Shown one piece after another: positions 18,338 to 26,149 of a DNA stretch of 64,000 bases. The notes beneath the pieces were generated by a model. That model did no database searches, was not told the DNA's origin, and worked only from the letters and a program-made list of their open reading frames with translations. A program made the translations under genes and the position numbers. This DNA comes from Variovorax sp. Root473 (GTDB lineage Bacteria > Pseudomonadota > Gammaproteobacteria > Burkholderiales > Burkholderiaceae_C), in contig NZ_LMEV01000020.1 of the NCBI RefSeq assembly GCF_001426505.1, forward strand, positions 55,824-119,823. Reading direction: 5' to 3'. Every line of letters begins with the position of its first letter. The first letter of the stretch is position 1.

Positions 18338-18982
18338 ATGTCAGTCGTTTCACTGCATAAAGCCTCGAAGCTGACGGCTCCGGTTCACTTCCAGGGAGTG
18401 GTCGCCGCACTGCTGCCGGATGGACGTGTCACCGTCGACGACGAGCAGGGTGCTGTCTGGGTGTGCCGGCGCGCGGCGAGCTGCCTGCTCAAACCGGCCA
18501 GCGGCGATACCGTGCTGGTGTCCGGTCCCGACAGCGCGCGAACCTACCTGATCGCCGTGATCGAGCAGGCCGATGCGTCGTCAAGCTGCATCGAGGCGGC
18601 GGGCGACGTCACCTTCGCGTCTGCCGGCAACGGCCGGGTGACCATCGCGAGTGCCTCGGAGCTCAGGCTTCGCGCGGACAAGCGCTTCGTACTCAAGGCG
18701 GAAGAGGGCGAGTGCGACATCGGTGAACTGCGGCTGGTGACGCGCTCCGTGCAGGCCGCGGCCGGCAGCGTCCGGCTGGTCGGTAAGGTCTTCGAGACCG
18801 TGGCTGATCGCATCGTGCAGATGGCGCGTCAGACGCTGCGCCTGACGGATGAAGTCGACCAGGTGCGTGCGGGCCACATGGACTACAAGGCCAGCGAGAC
18901 GGTGCGCATTCATGGCCATCACACGGTGGTCACCGGCCAGGAGCTGGTGAAGGTGGACGCGGCTCAGATCCACATGGGCTAA
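18338..18982 (+). CDS. DUF3540 domain protein of the VgrG cassette
   Basis: This 214-residue protein resembles the DUF3540 family found between DUF2169 and PAAR-like genes in T6SS spike cassettes. The N-terminal half looks like an OB or beta-barrel fold (HFQGVVAALLPDGRVTVDDE, then CLLKPASGDTVLVSG). The C-terminal half is a regular beta-helical stretch (GRVTIASASELRLRADKRFV, then RIVQMARQTLRLTDEVDQV) reminiscent of the VgrG needle. ATG at 18338 has AAGGAGA just upstream and is preferred to an in-frame start overlapping the previous gene. The needle-like sequence suggests it is part of, or sits on, the spike. That role is inference. Confidence 0.83.
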   Translation: MSVVSLHKASKLTAPVHFQGVVAALLPDGRVTVDDEQGAVWVCRRAASCLLKPASGDTVLVSGPDSARTYLIAVIEQADASSSCIEAAGDVTFASAGNGRVTIASASELRLRADKRFVLKAEEGECDIGELRLVTRSVQAAAGSVRLVGKVFETVADRIVQMARQTLRLTDEVDQVRAGHMDYKASETVRIHGHHTVVTGQELVKVDAAQIHMG

Positions 18983-18997
18983 ACGAGGAGGTACCCG

Positions 18998-19378
18998 ATG
19001 TTTGCCAACTGTCAGCTCATGGGAATGGACATGGCATTCCCCGACGTCTGCAAGACGCCGGTGCCCATTCCATACCCGAACATGGCCATGGGGCCGATGG
19101 CTGTTCCTAATGCCTGGAACATCCTCTTCATGGCGATGCCGGCACACAACATGGCCACGACCACGCCCATCACCCTGGGGGATCAGCCCGGGGCCCTGGG
19201 CGGCGTGGTGTCGCAGACGTTCATGCAGCAATCGCGTCATGTGACAGGCGCGTTCACCGTGCTTCTCAAGGGGACGCCGGCCACGCGGGTCACCAGCATC
19301 ACGACGCAGAACCGTTGCAACATCGTCGGCATGCGCATCGTGCCGAGCCAGTACAAGGTGCTGATGTTGGCGCCCTGA
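18998..19378 (+). CDS. PAAR-like DUF4150 spike tip protein
   Basis: This 126-residue protein matches the DUF4150 PAAR-like family. It opens with a segment in which DVCKTPVPIPYPNMAMG resembles the PDVCKTP-type signature of the family. It contains GTPATRVTS near the C-terminus and a conserved Cys in NRCNIVG. PAAR-like proteins sharpen the VgrG tip and usually carry a toxic C-terminal domain or recruit one. Here the protein ends right after the tip fold, so no toxin is attached. GAGGAGG precedes the ATG. The gene is the last of the plus-strand operon and converges on pppA 12 bases later. Confidence 0.88.
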   Translation: MFANCQLMGMDMAFPDVCKTPVPIPYPNMAMGPMAVPNAWNILFMAMPAHNMATTTPITLGDQPGALGGVVSQTFMQQSRHVTGAFTVLLKGTPATRVTSITTQNRCNIVGMRIVPSQYKVLMLAP

Positions 19379-19390
19379 GGGCGCGTCGGT

Positions 19391-20185
19391 TCAGACCGGC
19401 CCCGCCAGCGTCACCTGCTGCGGCGACCCCACCCACACCGCCAGCGCCGAGTAGTTGTCGCGCGACTCGTCGGCCTTGGCTTCGGCCGCACGGCGCAGCA
19501 GGGCGAGCCACTCTTCCGCGCTGTCGGCGAGTTGCAGCGATCGCTCCATCACCTGCTGCGAGATGAGCTGCCAGAGCCCGTCGGTGCACAGCAGGAACGC
19601 GTCGCCATCGGCGAGATGCTGCGGCTCGGACACCGACGTCTCCGCCGTCGCGCGCGCGCCGAGCGCGCGGTACAGCAGGTTGCTCTTCACCAGGCGCTCG
19701 CCGCCGTTGGCACCCTGGCGCGCGGCGGCTTCGCCAGAGCGTTCCGACAGACTGTGGTCTTCGGTGCGCTGCATCAGCGCGCCGCGCCGGAACCAGTAGA
19801 GGCGGCTGTCGCCGACGTGGGCCCAGCAGGCCTCGCCGGTGGCGCGGTCGACGAACAGCGAGACGATGGTCGCGCTCATGCGGCTCTGGTCGGCCAGCTC
19901 GCGCTGCTTGGCGAGCACGGCGTCGTTGGCTTCCTTCACGGCATGGCGGATGTCTTCGGCCGCAACGGACGGGTGATCGACGAAGGTGTTGAGTGCGGTG
20001 TCCACCACGATGCGCGAGGCCAGCTCGCCACCCGCGTGGCCGCCGACGCCGTCGCTCACGACGAAGCAGGCGTTGCGTTCGTCCAGGTGGTAGCCGATGG
20101 CGTCCTGGTTGCCGCTGCGTTCGCCCACGCACGAGAACTGCGAGGTCGAGATGGGCACGGCGAAGGTGCGGGTGGCTTCAGGCAC
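19391..20185 (-). CDS. pppA: PP2C-family protein phosphatase PppA of the T6SS switch
   Basis: PppA removes phosphate from the FHA scaffold and so switches off T6SS assembly that was triggered by PpkA. The 264-residue protein carries the metal-binding motifs of PP2C phosphatases in order: SGNQDAIG near residue 24, VVSDGVGGHAGGE near 43, AHVGDSRLYWFR near 121, LLCTDGLWQL near 197 and DNYSALAVWV near 243. The expected metal-binding Asp residues are present. It is soluble, with no membrane segment. Its start overlaps the tagH stop by eight bases, so the two are translated together. Confidence 0.92.
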   Translation of the reverse strand: MPEATRTFAVPISTSQFSCVGERSGNQDAIGYHLDERNACFVVSDGVGGHAGGELASRIVVDTALNTFVDHPSVAAEDIRHAVKEANDAVLAKQRELADQSRMSATIVSLFVDRATGEACWAHVGDSRLYWFRRGALMQRTEDHSLSERSGEAAARQGANGGERLVKSNLLYRALGARATAETSVSEPQHLADGDAFLLCTDGLWQLISQQVMERSLQLADSAEEWLALLRRAAEAKADESRDNYSALAVWVGSPQQVTLAGPV

Positions 20186-22097
20186 GGCGCGCCTCCTTCA
20201 GGCGTTCCATCTCGCGGTCGTAGGCCTGCTGGAACGCGCGGCCGAAGACAGCCTGGAAGTCGTCCTCGACGGCGGCGGTGGTGTCGGCGTGCAGCTGTTT
20301 CAACTGGCGCCACAGCCGCGCTTCGCGGCCGCCGGGCAACAGCTTTTCGCCGAGCCCGCCGTCGTGCGGCGTGGCCTGGTCGAGGCCGTGGGGGTCGAAG
20401 CGGTGCAGCAGCGTGAGCAGCGCGGCGCGCATGCCGGCGACCATGCCGAGCTGGTGCGATTGCAGGTCGCCGAGCGCATCGTGCACGGCGGCCTCGGGCG
20501 TGAGAAAGCCGGGCATGCGCGCGCCGAACATCTGCATGAGCACGGCGCGGCCGTTGGGCAGGATCTTGAAGGGGTTGTTCTCTTCGTCCACGATCATGGT
20601 GATCTCGGCGCGCACCTCGCGCTTGAGCATCGCGCGCGACGACAGCAGCTCGATGGTGCCGTCGGTGAAGGCGCGCATCAGCCGGCCGAGGTGCCGCATC
20701 GCCTCGGCATCGAGCGGCTGCTGGCCCGCGACCTCGGGCACGCCGGCGCCTTCGAGAAAGGCCTTGAACAGGTCGTCGGCCGACGAGGGTGGGCGGGGCG
20801 AGGCGGGTGCTGGCGAAGGGACTGCAGCGACTGGTAGGGCAGGCGGTGCTTCTTCATCAGGCACGACGGGCTCTGCGACCACGACCGGAATCTCCGACGC
20901 TGCCGCAATGACAGGCACCTCTTCAATCGGCGCCGCCTCTTTCACAGGCTCCGGCGTGGCGGCCGACGCCGTGGCCGCCACCGGCTGCGGCGGATTGAAT
21001 TGCGACGTCATCTCGCGCGCATGGTTCGCGAGACTGTGGCCTGACGCGGCCGGCGGTCGCGCGATCAGGTCGGTGGCTGGGTGCACATCGTCGAGCGGGT
21101 TCTCCTGCGTCAGCGCCGTGGGGCGCGGGTCGGACAGGGGGGAGGGCGCATCGCGGTCTTCGGCGAAGAAGGAGAGCGGGTCCATGCTGCGCTTGAGCGC
21201 GAGGTCGGACAGGCCCTGCGTCGGCTGCGGGTTCAGCTCGGCGAGCGGATCGACCGGGTTGCGTTGCGCCTGCGAGGGCAGGGCGAAGGGCTCCTGCGCC
21301 ATCGGATCGGGCATCGATGCCGCTGCATCGTCGGCACGGCGCGGCGCGTTGGCGAGGATGGCATCCCAGTCGGCCGCCGACGGCATCTGCGCGGACAGCG
21401 GCGCGGTCGCGGGAGCCGCTGCAGCAGCGGAAGAAAAGGAAGGCGGTGGGGGAGGTGGCGGCGGCGGTGCGGGCAGCGGCGCAGGTGCCGGCGCGTTCAC
21501 TGGCGCGGGCGCAGCGGTGGGCATCGCGACCGTCTTCTCGGGCGGTGCATCGCCGAGCGGCAGCGCGCCTTCGCCGAACAGGTCCGCAAAGACATCGGAC
21601 GCCGGCGACGCGGCAGGCAGCAATGCACTGATCGATGAAGAAGGCGCCGACGCCGCAGGCACGGAGGCGGACATGGATGCGGACACAGGCAACGCAGGCG
21701 GCGGCTCCGTGATCGGCGCGACCGGATGTGCGCCGAGCGGCTCGGTGATCGGTGCTTCGGTGACGGCGGGCGGCGATGCCTGGGTGGCACTCGCGGCTTC
21801 GAGCACGTAGCTGCCGATCGTCACGCGGTCGCCCTCGGCCACGCGCGACTCTTCGTCGTGGCGCAGCGTGCGTCCGTTCACGCGGATCGGGAGCACCGCG
21901 CTCATGTTGCGCAGCACGGCGGCGCCGTCGTCGCTGAAGCGCACGGTGGCCTGCAGGCGCGAGATCTGCCGCTGCTCGTCGGGCAGCACGAGGTGGTTGT
22001 CGGGGCTGCGGCCGATGGTGCCGCCCGGGGCGGCGAGCAGTGCCGACGGCCCGGAGGCCACGGGCATGCCGCCGTGTTCAATCACTGTCCAGCGCAT
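20178..22097 (-). CDS. tagH: T6SS-associated FHA domain protein TagH
   Basis: TagH (Fha, VasC-like) is the phosphothreonine-binding scaffold acted on by PpkA and PppA. The 639-residue protein has an N-terminal FHA domain (GGTIGRSPDNHLVLPDE at 25-41, VNGR near 72). A very long Pro/Ala-rich low-complexity linker spans about residues 110-410, including a run of nine prolines near 214-222. A helical C-terminal domain typical of T6SS FHA proteins starts near residue 432 (DDLFKAFLEGAG, IMVDEENNPFKILP-like, GFLTPEAAVHDALGDLQSHQ). The usual Ser-x-x-His of FHA domains reads ISRLQ here, with Gln in place of His. Confidence 0.92.
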   Translation of the reverse strand: MRWTVIEHGGMPVASGPSALLAAPGGTIGRSPDNHLVLPDEQRQISRLQATVRFSDDGAAVLRNMSAVLPIRVNGRTLRHDEESRVAEGDRVTIGSYVLEAASATQASPPAVTEAPITEPLGAHPVAPITEPPPALPVSASMSASVPAASAPSSSISALLPAASPASDVFADLFGEGALPLGDAPPEKTVAMPTAAPAPVNAPAPAPLPAPPPPPPPPPSFSSAAAAAPATAPLSAQMPSAADWDAILANAPRRADDAAASMPDPMAQEPFALPSQAQRNPVDPLAELNPQPTQGLSDLALKRSMDPLSFFAEDRDAPSPLSDPRPTALTQENPLDDVHPATDLIARPPAASGHSLANHAREMTSQFNPPQPVAATASAATPEPVKEAAPIEEVPVIAAASEIPVVVAEPVVPDEEAPPALPVAAVPSPAPASPRPPSSADDLFKAFLEGAGVPEVAGQQPLDAEAMRHLGRLMRAFTDGTIELLSSRAMLKREVRAEITMIVDEENNPFKILPNGRAVLMQMFGARMPGFLTPEAAVHDALGDLQSHQLGMVAGMRAALLTLLHRFDPHGLDQATPHDGGLGEKLLPGGREARLWRQLKQLHADTTAAVEDDFQAVFGRAFQQAYDREMERLKEARRA

Positions 22098-22161
22098 GGC
22101 GTCTCCATGTGTGTCGCGGCGCGGGCGAGCGTGCCCGCTTGCGGCCGTGGCCGGCCACGTG

Positions 22162-22572
22162 TCATCCGTGCTTCATCTTCTTGGCGGCCTCGAATGCCGG
22201 GCCCCACACGGGGTGGGTGCGCTCCGCGACATTCAGCTCGAAGCTGGGGAACGCATCGAGGATCTTGCGGAATTGCGTGCGGCACTCCGCGATCTGGTTG
22301 TTCACGCAGTAGCTGAAGGCTTCGAGCTTCAGCGCGGCGAGCCGCGTGTCGGGCTCGGCCCCATCGAACACCGACACGCCGCCACTCTTCAAGGTGGAGA
22401 TGGCCTTGGCGTAGTCGCCGGCGTCGTAGGCCTGTTGCGCACGCTCGAGCGTGGTGCGTGCCACTTGCTGGCTCAGGCGTTCGGGTTGGGGCGGCGGATC
22501 GGGGGGGCTCTGGCAGCCGCTCAACAGCGCAAGCGTGCAGGTGAAAGCCAGGACAGGCAGGCAAGACTTCAA
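22162..22572 (-). CDS. tssQ: TssQ-family T6SS-associated lipoprotein
   Basis: This 136-residue protein has a lipoprotein signal peptide with lipobox LLSGC (acylated Cys20). A Pro-rich spacer and a helical domain with a TPR-like unit (AQQAYDAGDYAKAIS) follow. It fits the small TssQ family of lipoproteins encoded within T6SS clusters of Burkholderiales. Its exact role is not established; it probably sits on the outer or inner membrane near TssJ. The start is TTG at 22572 with AGGAGA about 8 bases upstream. It is divergent from tssJ and likely shares a control region with it. Confidence 0.82.
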   Translation of the reverse strand: MKSCLPVLAFTCTLALLSGCQSPPDPPPQPERLSQQVARTTLERAQQAYDAGDYAKAISTLKSGGVSVFDGAEPDTRLAALKLEAFSYCVNNQIAECRTQFRKILDAFPSFELNVAERTHPVWGPAFEAAKKMKHG

Positions 22573-22618
22573 TCTTTTCTCCTACTTCGCGAGAGGCAAT
22601 GCGTGAGAGAGCGTGTGC

Positions 22619-22665
22619 TGTGCATCGTGATGCAACAACACGCAATGCACACCGTGCGCGTGCAT
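22619..22665. promoter_or_regulatory. nested inverted repeats in the tssQ-tssJ divergent region
   Basis: The 134-bp region between tssQ and tssJ holds several TGCAT-based dyads. They are TGCATC-GT-GATGCA at 22621-22634, TGTGCAT at 22619-22625 paired with ATGCACA at 22645-22651, and ATGCAC at 22645-22650 paired with GTGCAT at 22660-22665. GATAAT at 22672-22677 could be the -10 of the tssJ promoter. The layout suits a transcription-factor operator acting on both divergent units, but the protein is unknown. Confidence 0.4.
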
Positions 22666-22706
22666 GGTTTCGATAATATAGATCGCGAAGCTTTCAGGGA
22701 GATCTC

Positions 22707-23222
22707 ATGCATCGAAGGACCTTGATTCAAGGCGCATTGGCAACGTCTCCGTTGCTTGCAGGCCTCGCTGGTTGTGCATCGACAGCCAAGTCGATGCCCA
22801 CGCCCTACGCCATCACCGTGCGCATCGACGACGGTGTGAATCCCGACGGACGCGGACAGGCCGCCCCCATCCTGGTGAAGGTCTTCGAACTGAAATCTTC
22901 CGGCAACTTTGAGACGGCAGACTACTTTGCGCTGCAGGACCGTGATCGCGAAACGCTGATGACGGAACTGGTGAATGCAGACCAGGCCATCATGCGCAGC
23001 GGCGAGGAACGCGTGTTCAAGCGCGAGGCCGGACTCGACTCGCGCGCCATCGGTGTCATTGCCGGTTATCGCAAGCTGGAAGCGGCTCGGTGGCGCATCG
23101 TGCTGCCACTGAAAGAACCCAAACAAACGAATCTTTACAAGGTGTGGCAGTTTTCTCCGAGCGAACAGGGCGTGCGCATCGCGGTACGTAAGACAGGGCT
23201 GGAACTGGTACCAAGTCGTTAA
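22707..23222 (+). CDS. tssJ: T6SS outer-membrane lipoprotein TssJ
   Basis: TssJ anchors the TssL-TssM membrane complex to the outer membrane. The 171-residue protein has a signal peptide with lipobox LAGC (Cys23). It continues as a beta-sandwich with family features such as GRGQAAPILVKVFELKS, the FELK/FF loop and a C-terminal KVWQFSPSEQGVRIAVRK. AGGGAGA lies four bases before the ATG. The N-terminus starts HRRTLIQG, which is twin-arginine-like, but a Sec lipoprotein route is expected. It is first in the membrane-complex operon. Confidence 0.94.
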   Translation: MHRRTLIQGALATSPLLAGLAGCASTAKSMPTPYAITVRIDDGVNPDGRGQAAPILVKVFELKSSGNFETADYFALQDRDRETLMTELVNADQAIMRSGEERVFKREAGLDSRAIGVIAGYRKLEAARWRIVLPLKEPKQTNLYKVWQFSPSEQGVRIAVRKTGLELVPSR

Positions 23223-23323
23223 TTTTTTGCGCGCGCTAGTACAAAAGTGCAGCGCGTATGCCTCTGAAAAGACATGTGAAACGCAAGAGGCGCCGTGTAG
23301 CATCAGGCGCGAATAAAGATCGA

Positions 23324-23354
23324 GCGGGGAGCCGCTGAACAGCGCATTCCCCGC
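23324..23354 (+). other. hairpin in the tssJ-tssK leader
   Basis: A strong inverted repeat lies in the 162-bp gap between tssJ and tssK. GCGGGGA at 23324-23330 pairs with TCCCCGC at 23348-23354, and an inner CGCT-GAAC-AGCG stem-loop fills most of the interval. There is no T-run after it, so it is not a standard terminator. It lies about 18 bases before the tssK ribosome binding site and could affect mRNA processing or expression balance. Confidence 0.45.
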
Positions 23355-23384
23355 CTCCGTGTGAGCATTCCAGGAGGTTCTTTG

Positions 23385-24761
23385 GTGACAGTTCGCAACG
23401 CGGGCGCGGCCGGTCAGGGCGCCCAACCTCAGGCATTGGCGAATCGCGTGGTGTGGTCCGAAGGCATGTACCTGCGGCCCCAGCACTTCCAGCAGATGGA
23501 GCGCTATGTCGAGCAGTACGTCACGCGCCGCACCGCGGGCATGCAGGGCGCCTACTGGGGATGGCTGCACCTGGACATCGACCGCGATGCCTTCGCGCTC
23601 GGTCGCGTGTCGCTGCTCGGCGGCGCGGGCGTGCTGCCCGACGGCACGCCTTTCGCGTTCGGCCTCGAAGACGCACCGGTGCCCTTCGAGGTGCCCACCG
23701 ACCTCACCGACGAACTCATCGTGCTCGCGCTGCCCCTGCGCCGGCCCGGCAGCGAAGAAGTGATCTTCTCGGAAGACGAAGGCTCGGCCGCGCGCTTCGG
23801 CGTGGTCGAACGCGAAGTGGCCGACGGCAATGCGGTCGCGCTCGGGCCGGCGGTGCTGCAGCTGGCCAGGCCGCGCCTGCGGCTGGCGCGGGCTTCGTCA
23901 CTCACGGCCGAGTGGCAAGCCGTCGGCGCGGTGCGCGTGATCGAGCGGCGCACCGACCACAAGCTGGTGATCGATGCGAACTACATTCCGCCGGTGCTCG
24001 ACGCCTCGGCGCATCCGATGCTGCGCAGCATGACGGCCGAGCTGCACGGCCTGCTCACGCAGCGCTCCGAGGCGCTGGCCTCGCGGCTGTCGCAACCGGG
24101 GCGCGGCGGCGTGAGCGAGGTCTCCGACTTCCTTCTGCTGGAGCTGGTCAATCGCTACCTCGCACTCACCTGGCATGCGCAGCAGGCGGTGCAGGTGCAC
24201 CCCGAGACGTTGTTCGTCGACTGGCTCAAGCTGGCCTGCGACCTGGCCACGCACACCTCGCCCACGCGCCGTCCGGTGGTGTGGCCGGTGTACGACCACG
24301 ACAACCTCAACGAGAGCATCCGCCCGTTGATGGAAGAGCTGCGGCGTTCGCTGTCGGCGGTGCTCGAGCAGAGCGCCATCGCCATCGAACTCGAAGAGCG
24401 CAGCCACGGCGTGCGCGTGGGCCGCATGCCCGACCCGGTGCTGGTGCGCAACGCGGCCTTCGTGCTCGCGGTGCATGCCGACCTGCCGGCCGATGCCGTG
24501 CAGCAGCGCTTTCCGACGCAGGTCAAGATCGGCTCGGTCGAGCGCATCCGCGACCTCGTGCAGCTGCAGCTGCCCGGCGTGGTCGTGCGCTCGCTGCCGG
24601 TGGCGCCGCGACAGATCCCGTACCACGCGGGCTACCACTACTTCGAACTCGACAAGGGCGGCGACATGTGGCGCCAGCTCGAGAAATCGGGCGGCGTCGC
24701 CATGCACCTGGCCGGCGACTTTCCAGGGCTCGCCATGGAGTTCTGGGCCATCCGTCCGTGA
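23385..24761 (+). CDS. tssK: T6SS baseplate protein TssK
   Basis: TssK links the baseplate to the membrane complex and resembles phage receptor-binding proteins. The 458-residue protein shows the invariant VVWSEGMYLRPQHFQQ near residue 20, then GMQGAYWGWLHLDIDRDAF. It also has the conserved C-terminal IRDLVQLQLPGVVVRSLPVAPRQIP-like region and HYFELDKGGDMWRQL. The GTG at 23385 is chosen because AGGAGG lies 7 bases upstream; a GTG at 23361 is in frame but precedes that site. It is 8 bases from tssL. Confidence 0.95.
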   Translation: MTVRNAGAAGQGAQPQALANRVVWSEGMYLRPQHFQQMERYVEQYVTRRTAGMQGAYWGWLHLDIDRDAFALGRVSLLGGAGVLPDGTPFAFGLEDAPVPFEVPTDLTDELIVLALPLRRPGSEEVIFSEDEGSAARFGVVEREVADGNAVALGPAVLQLARPRLRLARASSLTAEWQAVGAVRVIERRTDHKLVIDANYIPPVLDASAHPMLRSMTAELHGLLTQRSEALASRLSQPGRGGVSEVSDFLLLELVNRYLALTWHAQQAVQVHPETLFVDWLKLACDLATHTSPTRRPVVWPVYDHDNLNESIRPLMEELRRSLSAVLEQSAIAIELEERSHGVRVGRMPDPVLVRNAAFVLAVHADLPADAVQQRFPTQVKIGSVERIRDLVQLQLPGVVVRSLPVAPRQIPYHAGYHYFELDKGGDMWRQLEKSGGVAMHLAGDFPGLAMEFWAIRP

Positions 24762-24769
24762 GGGACCCT

Positions 24770-26149
24770 ATGAACGGTGCCAATGACATGGCCGTCGGCC
24801 CGGGAGGCTTCGTGCCGCCCAACCCGGGCGGCGGTGCGAACACCAGCAGCGGCCCGGGGTCGCTGCAGCCGCAACCATCGCAGCCCCAGCCCGATGCCTT
24901 CACCGCGTGGCACGACGCACGGCGCCCGCACGCGGGCGACACGGCGCTGGCGGGCAACAACCCGCTGGTCGCGGCGGCCAATCCGCTGCTCGACCTGATC
25001 CCGCAGATCCGCGCCACCGGCCACCATCCGGCGCCCGCGCAGTTGCGCGAGCACCTGGTCGACGAGGTGCGGCGTTTCGAGACGCGCGCGCAGCAGGCCG
25101 GCATCGCGCCCGAAGTGATCATCGGCGCGCGCTACTGCCTGTGCACCGCAGTCGACGAGGCTGCGGCGCTCACGCCATGGGGCGGCAGCATCTGGTCGTC
25201 GCAGAGCCTGCTCGTGATGTTCCACAACGAGACCTGGGGCGGCGAAAAATTCTTCCAGCTGCTGTCGCGGCTGGTGCAGAACCCGCAGCAGCACCTGCAC
25301 CTCATCGAGCTCATCTACTTCTGCCTGGCGATGGGCTTCGAGGGGCGCTTCCGCGTCATCGACAACGGCCGCTCGCAGCTGGAGACGCTCAAGCAGCGGC
25401 TGCTGCAGATCATCCGGCAGACGCGCGGCGAGATCGCCGTGCCGCTGTCGCCGCACTGGCAGGACGCGAGCGCGCCCGTGCGCCGCACGCGCCACTGGCT
25501 GCCGGTGTGGGCCGTGGGCGCGGTGGCGGCGGTGTTGCTGGTGCTGGTGTTCGCGGTGCTCACCTTCAACCTCGCGGGCCATTCCGATGGCGCGTTCTCG
25601 GCCGTGAGCGCGGTGCGCCTGCCGCAGACGCAGCGCGCGGTGGTGGTGGCCGCGGCGCAGCCGCGCCTGCAGCGCTTCCTTGAACCCGAGATCCGCGACG
25701 GCCTGCTCACGGTGCGCGACGAGGCCGACCGCAGCGTGGTGGTGCTGCGCGGCGACGGCCTGTTTGCCTCCGGCTCCGACCGCGTGCTCGACCGCTACGC
25801 GCCGGTGCTCGCGCGCGTGGCCGACGCGCTCAATGCGGTGGAAGGCAACGTGCTCGTCAGCGGCTTCAGCGACGACCAGCCGATCCGCAGCGTGCGCTTT
25901 CCGTCCAATTGGCAGCTCTCGCAGGCGCGCGCCGATGCGGTGAAGGCCATGATCGGGCGGCGCCTGGCGCGGCCCGAACGCCTGCGCGCCGAAGGCCGCG
26001 GCGACGCCGATCCGCTGGTGCCCAACGACTCGGCCGCCAACCGCGCGCGCAACCGGCGCGTCGAGGTGACGCTGCTGGTAGCGCCGGTGGCGGGCGTGCC
26101 CGTCCCGGGGGCTGCACCCGCGCCACAGCCGCAAGGAGGCACCCGCTGA
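24770..26149 (+). CDS. tssL: T6SS inner-membrane protein TssL with OmpA-like domain
   Basis: TssL (DotU/IcmH) forms the inner-membrane complex with TssM. The 459-residue protein has a Pro/Gly-rich N-terminus. The cytoplasmic DotU domain follows at about residues 55-230 (NPLLDLIPQIRA, ARYCLCTAVDEAA, WSSQSLLVMFHNETWGGEKFF). One membrane helix lies at about 241-270. The periplasmic C-terminal OmpA-family domain spans about 330-445 (VSGFSDDQPI, SNWQLSQARADAV, SAANRARNRRVEV) and should bind peptidoglycan. The fused OmpA module means no separate TagL-type anchor is required. The stop and the tssM ATG overlap (TGATG). Confidence 0.95.
   Translation: MNGANDMAVGPGGFVPPNPGGGANTSSGPGSLQPQPSQPQPDAFTAWHDARRPHAGDTALAGNNPLVAAANPLLDLIPQIRATGHHPAPAQLREHLVDEVRRFETRAQQAGIAPEVIIGARYCLCTAVDEAAALTPWGGSIWSSQSLLVMFHNETWGGEKFFQLLSRLVQNPQQHLHLIELIYFCLAMGFEGRFRVIDNGRSQLETLKQRLLQIIRQTRGEIAVPLSPHWQDASAPVRRTRHWLPVWAVGAVAAVLLVLVFAVLTFNLAGHSDGAFSAVSAVRLPQTQRAVVVAAAQPRLQRFLEPEIRDGLLTVRDEADRSVVVLRGDGLFASGSDRVLDRYAPVLARVADALNAVEGNVLVSGFSDDQPIRSVRFPSNWQLSQARADAVKAMIGRRLARPERLRAEGRGDADPLVPNDSAANRARNRRVEVTLLVAPVAGVPVPGAAPAPQPQGGTR

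Noticed and set aside
21440..21475. A G/C-rich low-complexity stretch considered as a regulatory repeat
   Set aside because: It is the coding sequence of the proline run in the TagH linker and needs no other explanation.
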